DNA from: Streptomyces pactum
GTDB taxonomy: Bacteria > Actinomycetota > Actinomycetes > Streptomycetales > Streptomycetaceae
Direction: 5' to 3'
Assembly: GCF_002005225.1 (NCBI RefSeq)
Contig: NZ_CP019724.1
Coordinates: 124,001 to 188,000, forward strand
Length of the DNA stretch: 64,000 nt
How positions within the stretch are numbered: the stretch's first letter is position 1; each line of letters begins with the position of its first letter. The notes beneath the pieces are model-generated. The model was not told where the DNA came from. It worked only from the letters and a program-made list of their open reading frames with translations, and ran no database searches. Position numbers and translations under genes: made by a program. Below, one piece after another: positions 24,300-32,731 of the stretch.

Positions 24300-25547
24300 T
24301 CAGGGCGCGCTCAGGACGGCCGCCGAGTTGAAGCCGCCTCGGCCGCGGGCCAGGACGAGGGCGTGGCGGACCCCGGTCTCGCGGGGTGCGGTGACGAGGT
24401 CGACGGGGCAGTCGGGGGCGGGCTCGGTGGTGCCGGTGGTGGGCGGGATCACCTGGTCGCGCAGGGACAGCAGGGCGGCGGCCGCGTCGAGGGCGGCGCC
24501 GCCGGCCAGCAGCCGCCCGGTCATCGACTTGGGTGCGGTGACGGGCACGCCCCGCGGGCCGAACAGGGCGGCGAGCGCCTCCGCCTCGGCGCGGTCCGCG
24601 GCACGTGCGCCGGCCGCGTCGGCGAACACCACGTCGATCTCGTCGGGGCGTACCCCCGCGTCGATGAGGGCCAGGCGGGCGGCGTCGGCCAGGCGCGGGG
24701 TGCCGGGGCCGTCGAAGGTGGCCGCGTATCCGGTGAACGCGCCGTAGACGCGGGCGTCGCGTTCGCGGGCGGCCGGGGCGTTCTCCAGGACGAACAGGGC
24801 GCCGCCCTCGCCGACCACGTGGCCGCCGGCCTGCGTGTCGAACGGCAGGTAGGCGCGGGCGGGGTCGGTGGCGCGGCTCAGTTGGCCGGCGGCGAGGTGG
24901 GCGGCCCAGCCCCAGGGGCACAGTGCCGAGTCGACGCCGCCGGTCACCATCAGCCGGGCGCCCTTGCGGATCTGGCGCCGGGCGTGGGCGAGCGCGTCGA
25001 GGCCGCCGGCCTGCTCGGCGACGACGACGCCGCTGGAGCCGCGCAGGCCGTGCCGGATGGAGATCTGGCCGGTGTTGACGGCGTAGAACCAGGCGAAGGA
25101 CTGGTAGGCGCTGACGTGCTGGCCGCCCTTGGACCACAGGGCCTGCAGCTCGCGCTGCCCGAACTCGAAACCGCCCGCGGAGGAGGCGGTGACCACGCCC
25201 GCGCCGTATTCGGGCAGTGCCGAGGGGTCGCTGCCGCAGTCGTCGAGGGCCTCCTTGGCCGCGGTCAGGGACAGCCGGGTGACGCGGTCGGTCTGCGCCA
25301 GCAGCCGGCCGGGCAGGTGCTCCTCGTCGACGAAGCCGGGGATCTCGCCGGCGATGCGCACGGGGTAGCGCGAGGCGTCGAAGCGGGTCACCGGCCGGAT
25401 GCCGCTCTCGCCGCGCAGGGTCGCCGCCCACCAGGCCTCGGTGCCCAGCCCGTTGGGGGCGGTGACGCCGATGCCGGTGACGACGGAGCCGGTGGCGGCG
25501 GGGACGTTGTGCCGGACGGTGGGTCGGTCCAGTGTGGCTGTGGTCAT
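24300..25547 (-). CDS. Type II PKS chain length factor (KS-beta)
   Basis: 415 residues of the ketosynthase fold. The position of the catalytic cysteine is Gln179 ([14 protein letters not shown]), the hallmark of KS-beta subunits, and the KS histidine in the NAHGSGT loop is also lost (FADAAGARA). It pairs with KS-alpha to form the heterodimer that elongates an ACP-bound poly-beta-ketone and sets its length. Its ATG overlaps the KS stop by four bases (ATGA), giving the standard KS-then-CLF order. In aromatic PKS clusters an ACP normally follows directly; here a hairpin and non-coding DNA follow instead. Confidence 0.95.
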   Translation of the reverse strand: MTTATLDRPTVRHNVPAATGSVVTGIGVTAPNGLGTEAWWAATLRGESGIRPVTRFDASRYPVRIAGEIPGFVDEEHLPGRLLAQTDRVTRLSLTAAKEALDDCGSDPSALPEYGAGVVTASSAGGFEFGQRELQALWSKGGQHVSAYQSFAWFYAVNTGQISIRHGLRGSSGVVVAEQAGGLDALAHARRQIRKGARLMVTGGVDSALCPWGWAAHLAAGQLSRATDPARAYLPFDTQAGGHVVGEGGALFVLENAPAARERDARVYGAFTGYAATFDGPGTPRLADAARLALIDAGVRPDEIDVVFADAAGARAADRAEAEALAALFGPRGVPVTAPKSMTGRLLAGGAALDAAAALLSLRDQVIPPTTGTTEPAPDCPVDLVTAPRETGVRHALVLARGRGGFNSAAVLSAP

Positions 25548-26809
25548 GCCGCCTCCTGAAGTCGCGGCCGGGTCAGGACGATGGCGCTCTGGAAGCCGCC
25601 GAACCCGCTGCCGACGCTGAGTACGGTGTCCGTGCGCTGCTCGCGCGCGGTCAACGGGGTGTAGTCGAGGTCGCAGGCCGGGTCGGCCTCGTGCAGGTTG
25701 GCCGTCGGCGGCACGGTGTTGTGTTCGATGGCCAGGGCGCTGGCGGCCACTTCCAGCGAGCCGATCGCGCCGAGCGAGTGGCCGATCATGGACTTGATGG
25801 AGCTGACCGGCACCCGGTGCGCGTGTTCACCGAGGCTGCGCTTGAACGCGGCGGTCTCGTGCCGGTCGTTCTGCTTGGTGCCGGAGCCGTGGGCGTTGAC
25901 GTAGTCGACGGCGGTGGGATCCAGGCGGGCCTCGTCGAGCGCCGCGCGGATCGCCTCGGCCATCTCCGCGCCGTCGGACTTGAGTCCGGTCATGTGGTAG
26001 GCGTTGCTGCGGCCGGCGAACCCCGCGATCTCCGCGTACACGTGGGCGCCGCGCCGGCGGGCGTGCTCGAACTCCTCCAGGACCAGTACGGCCGAGCCCT
26101 CGCCCAGGACGAAGCCGTTGCGGGAGCGGTCGAAGGGGCGTGAGGCGGTCTCCGGCTCGTCGTTGCGCGGGCTGGTCGCCTTGATGGCGTCGAAGCAGGC
26201 CACGGTGATCGGTGAGATCGGGGCCTCGGTCGCGCCGGTCACCATCACGTCGGCGCTGCCCTCGCGGATGAGGTCGACGGCGTGGCAGACGGAGTCGATG
26301 CCGGAGGTGCAGCCGGTGGAGACCAGCGAGACCGGGCCCTGGGCGCCGACCGCGCCGGCCACCTCGGCGGCCATGGAGCTGGGCACGAAGTAGTCGAAGA
26401 GATGGGCGACCGCCCGGGTGTGGTCGACCTCCCAGGCGCTGCCGTTCTCGCTGACCACGCCGTACTCGTTGTCGAGGCCGGTGGTGCAGCCGACGGCGCT
26501 GCCGAGGGTGACGCCGGTGCGCACCGGGTCCAGGGCGGCGGTCAGTCCGCTGTCCTCGACCGCCTCTTTGGCGCTGACCAGGGCGAACTGGGCGGCGCGG
26601 TCGAGGCGGGCGGCCTCGGCGGGGCCGAATCCGTGGGCGGCGGGGTCGAAGTCCGCCTCGGCGGCGATACGCGACCGGAACGTGCTCGCGTCGAAGAGTG
26701 TGATGCCGCGCGTGGCGGTGCGGCCCGCGGTCAGCGTGCTCCAGAAGGCGCGGGTGCCCACGCCGCCCGGGGCCACGACCCCGATGCCGGTGATGACGAC
26801 CCGTCTCAT
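25544..26809 (-). CDS. Type II PKS ketosynthase alpha
   Basis: 421 residues. Active-site Cys167 lies in [10 protein letters not shown], His307 in NAHGSGT, Lys339 in SSIKSMIGH and His344 in the same loop, so the Claisen-condensing site is complete. The CTSGIDS context is that of aromatic type II PKS enzymes rather than FabF. ATG 26809 follows GAGGGA; the upstream thioesterase gene ends 10 bases earlier. With the CLF it should build a polyketide from malonyl-ACP. Acyl carrier, ketoreductase, aromatase and cyclases are absent from the window and must lie elsewhere. Confidence 0.96.
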   Translation of the reverse strand: MRRVVITGIGVVAPGGVGTRAFWSTLTAGRTATRGITLFDASTFRSRIAAEADFDPAAHGFGPAEAARLDRAAQFALVSAKEAVEDSGLTAALDPVRTGVTLGSAVGCTTGLDNEYGVVSENGSAWEVDHTRAVAHLFDYFVPSSMAAEVAGAVGAQGPVSLVSTGCTSGIDSVCHAVDLIREGSADVMVTGATEAPISPITVACFDAIKATSPRNDEPETASRPFDRSRNGFVLGEGSAVLVLEEFEHARRRGAHVYAEIAGFAGRSNAYHMTGLKSDGAEMAEAIRAALDEARLDPTAVDYVNAHGSGTKQNDRHETAAFKRSLGEHAHRVPVSSIKSMIGHSLGAIGSLEVAASALAIEHNTVPPTANLHEADPACDLDYTPLTAREQRTDTVLSVGSGFGGFQSAIVLTRPRLQEAA

Positions 26810-26819
26810 CGGTTGTCCC

Positions 26820-27590
26820 TCACAGTTGTCCTCCAGATATGAGCCCAGGTACGCGCCGAGTGCGCCGCACCACGCGGCAGGCGCGCCCGATCAGGCGGGG
26901 TGCGTGCGGGCCGCGGACGAAGAAGTGGTCGCCGGGGACGGTGCGCCGGACGAACCGGCCGGTGGTCCAGCGCGCCCAGCCGTCCAGGGCGGCCGCGCCG
27001 ACGACGGGGTCGTCCCGGCCGTCGACGGCCAGGACGGGCACGGGAAGGAGGCGGTGCGCCGCGTCGGCGAGCGCGGCGGTGCGCAGGGCGGCGGCGAGCA
27101 GGAGGTCGTCCCGCAGCACGGGCAGCACGGTGCGGTGCCAGAGGCTGCCGGGAGTGGCGAGGGGGCCGTCCGGCGCTGCGTCGAGGTCGCCGGCGAACCG
27201 CAGCAGCCGTTCGTCGCTGAGGTCGTCGTGGCGCAGTGCCGCGGCGTGCGGTGGGGGGCTCGCGCCGACGGCGAGGAGGGCGGGGGCGGGCAGCCCGAGG
27301 TCGATGAGCGCCCGGGCCAGGGTGTGGGCGACGATGCCGCCCAGGCTGTGTCCGTACAGTGCGTACGGGCGGCCGTCGGCGGCCTGGCCGGCCAGCGGGC
27401 CCAGGAGTGCGTCGAGCAGTTGGCCGTGTGAGGTCGCGCGGGCTTCGCGGCGCCGGGCGCCCCGTCCGGGCAGCAGTACCGGCGCGACGGTCACCCCGGG
27501 GCCGGCCGTGGTGCGCCAGTGCGCGAATCCGGACACGCCGGCGCCGGCGTGTGCGAAGCAGTAGAGCGTGAGCGGTGAGCCGTCCCGCAT
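26820..27590 (-). CDS. Type II thioesterase
   Basis: 256 residues, alpha/beta hydrolase. The nucleophile Ser82 sits in a canonical GHSLGG elbow, Asp in [10 protein letters not shown] and His in PGDHFFV. Start ATG 27590 is chosen because GAGGAGGTG stands about 9 bases upstream; the frame stays open further upstream only by chance. It lies 10 bases ahead of the KS gene. Such enzymes hydrolyse aberrant acyl groups from carrier proteins; with KS/CLF it may edit the starter or ACP. Unlike the thioesterase-fold protein at 22.7 kb, it keeps the serine nucleophile. Confidence 0.9.
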   Translation of the reverse strand: MRDGSPLTLYCFAHAGAGVSGFAHWRTTAGPGVTVAPVLLPGRGARRREARATSHGQLLDALLGPLAGQAADGRPYALYGHSLGGIVAHTLARALIDLGLPAPALLAVGASPPPHAAALRHDDLSDERLLRFAGDLDAAPDGPLATPGSLWHRTVLPVLRDDLLLAAALRTAALADAAHRLLPVPVLAVDGRDDPVVGAAALDGWARWTTGRFVRRTVPGDHFFVRGPHAPRLIGRACRVVRRTRRVPGLISGGQL

Positions 27591-27748
27591 GGTGTCGCAC
27601 CTCCTCGGTCGCCGTGTGGGAGCGCGTCGGTTGTCCCGAGCCTCGCTGACGTGCCTGGAGCACGGCTCGAATCGGCCACGTGCGGACGCGGTGCCGAAAG
27701 ACCGCCGGTGCGCCGGCCGCGCCGCGCCGCCGCGCCGCGCCGCCGGGT

Positions 27749-28150
27749 TCACCCCGTGCGCGTCGACGCGGGGGTGGGGGGGGTGGTGTGTCTCCCGCCG
27801 GGACCTGGGCGAGCGCACGCGCGGTCAGGGCCGGTGCGCCGCCCACGTAGGCGGTGGGGTCGAGGAGTCGTTCGCGTTCTTTCGCGGTGTGGTGCGCGGT
27901 GACGTCCGGGAGGGTGCCCCGTACGTCCAGCAGGGGGCGCTGTTGCTGGTCGGCGGTGAGCGAGGCCCACGTCAGCAGGTCTTTCGCGCGGGTCCTGCCG
28001 AGCGGGGCCGCGCTGCGGATCACGGTGTGGTCGGGGCGCCCGGCGGGGCGAGGGGTGGGACCGTTCGTTGGCGCAGATCCGTTCCAGCACGGACAGGCCG
28101 CGCGGTCCGGCTCCCACGACGCCGATGCGGAGGTGCTCCGCGTCCATCAC
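27749..28150 (-). pseudogene. Scar: FAD/NAD(P)-binding protein start joined to lyase C-terminus
   Basis: From GTG/ATG at 28150/28147, behind a GAAGGA site, the first 30 or so residues (MDAEHLRIGVVGAGPRGLSVL...) are a clear dinucleotide-binding start of the large FAD/NAD(P)-binding family. The match stops near 28050. About 30 bases on, in another frame (28026 to about 27790), comes TADQQQRPLLDV and LLDPTAYVGGAPALTARAL, which resembles the C-terminus of adenylosuccinate/carboxymuconate lyase-type enzymes. A C-run near 27790 disturbs the end. The best reading is an internal deletion through two adjacent genes. CreE (FAD oxidase) and CreD (nitrosuccinate lyase) of the nitrite-forming aspartate pathway belong to these families and are usually adjacent. 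Their identity here is inference from short fragments. Confidence 0.5.
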
Positions 28151-28254
28151 GCGTCCTTCGGTCCGGCGCGGGCGCAGCCGTTCGGTGGCCGGGCCCGTCG
28201 AGGGGGCCGGGCGGGGTGTCGCGACGGCGGTGGGTGGTCATGGCCGGGCTCTCC

Positions 28255-30000
28255 TCAGGTCGGTTCACTGGAAGCGGTCGCCGCGGGTGCCCGGGCCATC
28301 CGCACCCGCGGCTCGTCGGCGAGGGCGGCCAGCGCGTCGGCCACGGTCGCCGAGCCGCCCTTCAGGCGGGGCAGTTCGCGCAGCAGCCGGGCGCACTGAC
28401 CGACGAGTCGGGTCGCGTCGTCGTCGGCGAGTCGGGCGCGGTCGTGGACGGCGGCCAGGACGAGGCCGTCGTCCACGTCCCGGTGGGCGAGCAGGGAGAC
28501 GGGGAACAGGCCCTGGACGCCGGCCGCGCGGGGCGGTTCGACGCTGATGCCCTGCGCGGCGAGCGCGGAGTGCAGGCCGTCAGAGCGGCGCCGGGTGTTC
28601 TCGAAGACGATGAGGCTCTGCGCGAGGCTGTCCTGGGCGCGGCGCCCGCTCCACTGGTGGATCTGCCCGAGCGACACCCACTCGTAGGAGGCCAGGTCCA
28701 GGGCGCGGTCGCGCAGTTCGGCCAGCAGCCTGGTCACGGCCGCGGCGGGGTCGACCCGGACGGTCATGGGCAGCGCGTTCATCAGCAGGCCGGGCAGCCG
28801 CTCGACGGAGTCGAGGGCGATGCCGCGGCCGGGAACGGTGACGCCGAAGCCCACCAGGGCGGGCCCCGGGGTGCGGGCCGCCCGGTACAGCAGCAGCGCC
28901 CACGCGGCCTGCAGCGCGCCGGCCTCGGTGGCCGCGCAGGACGCCGCCCAGGCGCGCAGCCGGTCGGCGTGTGCGGCGCCGAGGCGGGCCTCGGCCCGGC
29001 CGGTCCCGTGCAGGCCGGTGTCCGGGCCGGGCGTCGCGGGCAGCACCAGGGCGGTGCCGGGCGGGATGGCCGAGGACCAGAAGTCGCGTGCGGGGGTGGT
29101 GTCCTGGGCGGCGAGCCAGTGCGCGTAGTCGCGGATGTCGGGGCGCCGGTCGCCGCCCGGCAGCCGGCCGCCGGCGAGGTAGGCGCGGTGGAACTCCTGG
29201 AGCAGGACCGACACGCTCCAGCCGTCCAGCATGACGTGGTGGAAGGTGAGCAGGACGCGGACGCACGCAGGGCCGCCGTCGGCCGGTTCGGGTTCGTCGA
29301 CGAGGTTGAGCCGCAGCAGGCCCGGGCGGCGCAGGTCGAAGCCGCGCAGCCGGTCACGTTCCCTCAGCTCCTCGAAGTCCACGCCGGCGGCCGGGTGCCG
29401 GACGACTTCGATGCCGGCGTGCTCGTGCAGCACCAGGCGCGGTCCGCTCTCCCAGTCGAAGGCGGCGCGCAGGACGGTCTCCCGGTCGGACACCGACTGC
29501 CAGGCCGCGGTGAACCGGTCGGTGTCCAGCGGACCGCGCCAGCGCCAGTGCAGTTGCTCCACGTGGCGGCCGGTGCCGCGGTGGGCGAGCGCGTCCAGGA
29601 GCAGGGTGTGCTGCTGCGGGGTGACCGGCACGGTCTCCGGTGGTCCCTGGTCCGTGTCGGCGGCACGGCGCACGGCCTGCTCGTCCGCCTCCCGCACCGG
29701 TGCCGGGGCGGTGGTGTCCGGCTCCGGGGAGGTCAGCGCCGCCAACGCCGGCCGGTCGGTGCTGCCGTCGGGACGCAGGGGGATGTGCGGCACCCGGTGG
29801 AAGCGGGCCGGGACCAGGTGGGAGGGAAGCTGCGACTCCAGGGCGGCACGCAGTTCGGCGAGCGGGGCGCGCGTCACCATGTGTGCGACGATCCGCCGGC
29901 CGCCCGGGACGTTTTGGGCCACATGGACGGCCGCGTCCCGCACACCGGGCAGCGACATGAGCGCGGCGTGCACCCGGCCGAGTTCGACCCGGTCGCTCAT
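28255..30000 (-). CDS. A-domain C-terminal lobe fused to a condensation domain
   Basis: 581 residues from ATG 30000 (GGGAG upstream). Residues 1-90 resemble the small C-terminal lobe of adenylation enzymes (SLPGVRDAAVHVA, LPSHLVPARF), but the A10 lysine motif is PLRPDGSTDRPAL, without the catalytic Lys. Residues 125-560 form a condensation domain with HHVMLDGWS and an NRPS-like C-terminal half. There is no adenylation core and no carrier domain. It could condense or esterify carrier-bound groups in trans, perhaps joining an amino acid or alcohol to the polyketide. It heads the minus-strand KS/CLF group, but the pseudogene scar separates it from the thioesterase. Confidence 0.85.
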   Translation of the reverse strand: MSDRVELGRVHAALMSLPGVRDAAVHVAQNVPGGRRIVAHMVTRAPLAELRAALESQLPSHLVPARFHRVPHIPLRPDGSTDRPALAALTSPEPDTTAPAPVREADEQAVRRAADTDQGPPETVPVTPQQHTLLLDALAHRGTGRHVEQLHWRWRGPLDTDRFTAAWQSVSDRETVLRAAFDWESGPRLVLHEHAGIEVVRHPAAGVDFEELRERDRLRGFDLRRPGLLRLNLVDEPEPADGGPACVRVLLTFHHVMLDGWSVSVLLQEFHRAYLAGGRLPGGDRRPDIRDYAHWLAAQDTTPARDFWSSAIPPGTALVLPATPGPDTGLHGTGRAEARLGAAHADRLRAWAASCAATEAGALQAAWALLLYRAARTPGPALVGFGVTVPGRGIALDSVERLPGLLMNALPMTVRVDPAAAVTRLLAELRDRALDLASYEWVSLGQIHQWSGRRAQDSLAQSLIVFENTRRRSDGLHSALAAQGISVEPPRAAGVQGLFPVSLLAHRDVDDGLVLAAVHDRARLADDDATRLVGQCARLLRELPRLKGGSATVADALAALADEPRVRMARAPAATASSEPT

Positions 30001-30352
30001 GTCGGTCTCCCGGTGGTCGGCGGCAGGACGGAACGGGACGGGCCCGGACCACTGTCGCCGCCGGTGCTGCCACAAGACCGACGCGCCGCTGACGGCTGCC
30101 CCCGCGCCTCACTTCGTCCCCGCCATGACAGCACCCGCACATCGAGTCCGGCTGTGGCCCGGCTCGTGGGCGGCTCGGGCGGGCGGGCCGGGAGGGACGG
30201 CGGGGACGAGGCGGCAGCGGTCGCACGGCTTCGGCGGCCCAGCACGGCGCAGGGGACTCACGACCGGTCCTCGACCCGTGGTCCAGCGAAGCGATCGAGG
30301 ATGCCGCCAGGCGGGGAGGTGAGAGCACCTCCGTTCGGCGTGAGGAGTACGT
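30001..30352. promoter_or_regulatory. Divergent intergenic region with GGAGGTG inverted repeat
   Basis: 350 bases between the minus-strand condensation protein and the plus-strand hydrolase-cys operon, so promoters for both should lie here. I found no convincing -35/-10 pair. At 30315-30332 there is an inverted repeat GGAGGTG-AGAG-CACCTCC just ahead of the hydrolase start; it could be an operator or a leader hairpin. Otherwise I see no gene. Confidence 0.4.
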
Positions 30353-31156
30353 ATGCGCAAGGTCGTTTCCCGGGACGGCACGACGATCGCTTACGAGAAG
30401 ACGGGTGACGGCCCGCCGATCGTGCTCCTCAACGGCTCGTTCCGCGACCACACCATCTTCGACGCGCTCGTCCCGGAGCTGGCGCCGCACTGCACCACCT
30501 ACGTCTACGACCGCCGCGGACGCGGCCAGAGCGGCGACCGCCCCGAGTACGCCGTCGAGCGCGAGATCGAGGATCTCGAGGCGGTGATCCGGGAGGCCGG
30601 CGGGCCGGCGGTGGTGTTCGCCGGCTCGTCGGGCGCGAACCTGGCGATCGAGGCGGCGCTCGCCGGTGCCCCGATCTCGAAACTGGCGCTGCACGAGCCG
30701 TTCTACCGGGTCGACGGGTTCCCGAAGCCGCCGTGGAACGTCGCCAAGACCCTCCGGGTCCTCATGGAGGAGGACCGTCGCCGGGAAGCGGTCGAGTACT
30801 ACCTGGGCAGCTTCCTGGGCCTGACCCCGGATACGGTCGCACAGTGGCGCAAGGGCCCCGTCTGGACGGTGAACGAGGCGAACGCCCACACCCTCGCCTA
30901 CGACCTGGCGATCTGCGGCGACTGCGACGTCCCGGCCGACCGGCTCGCCGGGTACGCCACGCAGACCCTCGTCCTCAACAGCACCGGCACCAGCGACTGG
31001 CTGCGGGCGGCGGCACGGGCGACCGCCGCGGCGCTGCCCAACGGGCGGTCGCTGGAGCTGCCCGGTTCCTGGCACCGGATCGACATGGACGTGCTCGGCC
31101 GGACCCTGGCCGGGTTCACCCTCGGCCGGGCCCCGGCCGAGTTCGCCACCGTCTGA
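30353..31156 (+). CDS. Alpha/beta hydrolase
   Basis: 267 residues. Ser93 in the AGSSGAN elbow is the likely nucleophile, with His in GSWHRIDMD; the N-terminal HG-loop equivalent is LLNGSF. ATG 30353 follows GAGGAG at about 6 bases. The family covers esterases, lipases and haloperoxidase-like enzymes, and I cannot assign a substrate. It is 47 bases upstream of cysC on the same strand, so it is probably in that transcript, in the place where PAPS reductase (cysH) stands in the usual Streptomyces sulfur operon. Confidence 0.85.
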   Translation: MRKVVSRDGTTIAYEKTGDGPPIVLLNGSFRDHTIFDALVPELAPHCTTYVYDRRGRGQSGDRPEYAVEREIEDLEAVIREAGGPAVVFAGSSGANLAIEAALAGAPISKLALHEPFYRVDGFPKPPWNVAKTLRVLMEEDRRREAVEYYLGSFLGLTPDTVAQWRKGPVWTVNEANAHTLAYDLAICGDCDVPADRLAGYATQTLVLNSTGTSDWLRAAARATAAALPNGRSLELPGSWHRIDMDVLGRTLAGFTLGRAPAEFATV

Positions 31157-31203
31157 GAGTCACCCGCCCTGTCACGTCACCTCACGCTCAGGAGGGCATC
31201 ACC

Positions 31204-31800
31204 GTGACCACAGCTCACACCCTGGCCGCCGGGGCCACCGCCCGGCCCGTCGCAGCCGCCACCGGTGAGCGCGGCGCCACCGTGTGGCTGACCGGGTTGC
31301 CGAGCGCGGGCAAGACCACCCTCGCCCGGGCCGCCGCCGAGCGGCTGCACGCCACGGGCCGCAGGGCCGAGGTGCTCGACGGCGACGAGATCCGCCGGTT
31401 CCTGTCCCAGGGGCTGGGGTTCAGCCGCGCGGACCGGCACACCAACGTGCAGCGCATCGGATTCGTGGCCGAACTGCTCGCCCGCAACGGCGTCACGGCG
31501 CTGGTCCCGGTCATCGCGCCGTACGCGGACAGCCGGGACGCGGTGCGCGGGCGGCACGAGGCGAACGGCACACAGTACCTGGAGGTGCACGTGGCGACGC
31601 CGGTGGAGGTGTGCTCGGCGCGGGACGTGAAGGGCCTGTACGCCAAGCAGGCCGCGGGTGAGCTGACGGGGCTCACCGGGGTGGACGACCCGTACGAGGT
31701 GCCGAAGAGGCCGGAGCTGCGGATCAGGACACAGGGCAGGTCGGTGGCCGACACCGCCGCCGAACTGCACTCCTTCCTGAGCGAGAGGGGCCTGGCATGA
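31204..31800 (+). CDS. cysC: Adenylylsulfate (APS) kinase
   Basis: 198 residues from GTG 31204, behind CAGGAGG. The P-loop is GLPSAGKTT, followed by the DGDEIRRFLSQGLGFSRADR signature of APS kinases and VIAPYADSRDAVR. It phosphorylates APS to PAPS, the sulfuryl donor for sulfotransferases. It overlaps cysD by four bases (ATGA). In the common Streptomyces order sir-cysH-cysC-cysD-cysN-ssu, the first two genes convert PAPS to sulfide; neither is upstream here, so PAPS would not be drawn off locally. A sulfotransferase lies 15 kb downstream. Confidence 0.95.
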   Translation: MTTAHTLAAGATARPVAAATGERGATVWLTGLPSAGKTTLARAAAERLHATGRRAEVLDGDEIRRFLSQGLGFSRADRHTNVQRIGFVAELLARNGVTALVPVIAPYADSRDAVRGRHEANGTQYLEVHVATPVEVCSARDVKGLYAKQAAGELTGLTGVDDPYEVPKRPELRIRTQGRSVADTAAELHSFLSERGLA

Positions 31801-32729
31801 CGGCTCTGGCGCAGCGGCCTCTGGCACAGGTGCCCGTGACCGTCTCGCACCTCGAGGGCCTCGAGTCCGAGGCGGTGCACATCTTCCGTGAGGTGGCGGG
31901 TGAGTTCGAGCGGCCGGTGATCCTGTTCTCCGGCGGCAAGGACTCGATCCTGATGCTGCACCTGGCGCTGAAGGCGTTCGCGCCCGCGGCGGTGCCGTTC
32001 TCGCTGCTGCACGTGGACACCGGGCACAACTTCCCCGAGGTCCTCGACTACCGCGACCGCACGGTCGACAAGCACGGTCTGCGTCTGCATGTGGCCTCCG
32101 TGCAGGACTACATCGACCGCGGTGTGCTCAAGGAGCGTGCGGACGGTACCCGCAATCCGCTGCAGACGCTGCCGCTGACCGAGAAGATCCAGGCGGAGAG
32201 GTTCGACGCGGTCTTCGGCGGCGGGCGCCGCGACGAGGAGAAGGCGCGGGCCAAGGAGCGGGTGTTCTCGCTGCGGGACGAGTTCTCCCAGTGGGACCCG
32301 CGCCGCCAGCGCCCCGAGCTGTGGAACCTGTACAACGGCCGGCACGCCCCCGGCGAGCACGTGCGGGTCTTCCCGCTGTCCAACTGGACCGAGCTGGACG
32401 TGTGGCAGTACATCGCGCGTGAGGGCATCGAGCTGCCGGCGATCTACTACGCCCACGAGCGCGAGGTCTTCGCCCGTGCGGGGATGTGGCTGACCGCGGG
32501 TGAGTGGGGCGGGCCGAAGGACGGCGAGAGGGTCGTCAAGCGGCGGGTGCGCTACCGCACGGTCGGTGACATGTCCTGCACCGGCGCCGTCGACTCGGAC
32601 GCCGACAGCATCGAGAAGGTGATCGCGGAGATCGCCGTCTCCCGGCTCACCGAGCGCGGCGCGACGCGTGCCGACGACAAGATGTCCGAGGCCGCGATGG
32701 AAGACCGCAAGCGCGAGGGGTACTTCTAA
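31797..32729 (+). CDS. cysD: Sulfate adenylyltransferase subunit 2
   Basis: 310 residues, the catalytic ATP sulfurylase subunit of the PAPS-reductase/N-type pyrophosphatase superfamily. The PP-loop is FSGGKDSILMLHLA; FGGGRRDEEKARAKER and the C-terminal RKREGYF end are typical of CysD. With CysN it makes APS from ATP and sulfate, driven by GTP hydrolysis. Translationally coupled to cysC and two bases ahead of cysN. Full length and no missing motif. Confidence 0.97.
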   Translation: MTALAQRPLAQVPVTVSHLEGLESEAVHIFREVAGEFERPVILFSGGKDSILMLHLALKAFAPAAVPFSLLHVDTGHNFPEVLDYRDRTVDKHGLRLHVASVQDYIDRGVLKERADGTRNPLQTLPLTEKIQAERFDAVFGGGRRDEEKARAKERVFSLRDEFSQWDPRRQRPELWNLYNGRHAPGEHVRVFPLSNWTELDVWQYIAREGIELPAIYYAHEREVFARAGMWLTAGEWGGPKDGERVVKRRVRYRTVGDMSCTGAVDSDADSIEKVIAEIAVSRLTERGATRADDKMSEAAMEDRKREGYF

Positions 32730-32731
32730 CC

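Noticed and set aside
23799..24747. Open frames on both strands in the strip between peptide and KS/CLF genes, considered as an ACP or regulator
   Set aside because: No carrier DSL motif, no helix-turn-helix, no good ribosome site; composition like random G+C-rich frames.
26820..27818. Longer start for the KS-linked thioesterase at 27818
   Set aside because: The extra 76 residues are Arg/Pro-rich and overlap the scar region; GAGGAGG stands directly before ATG 27590.
30733..31203. cysC extended upstream to 30733
   Set aside because: The extension is an out-of-frame reading of the hydrolase gene; GTG 31204 has a CAGGAGG site and gives the usual APS kinase length.
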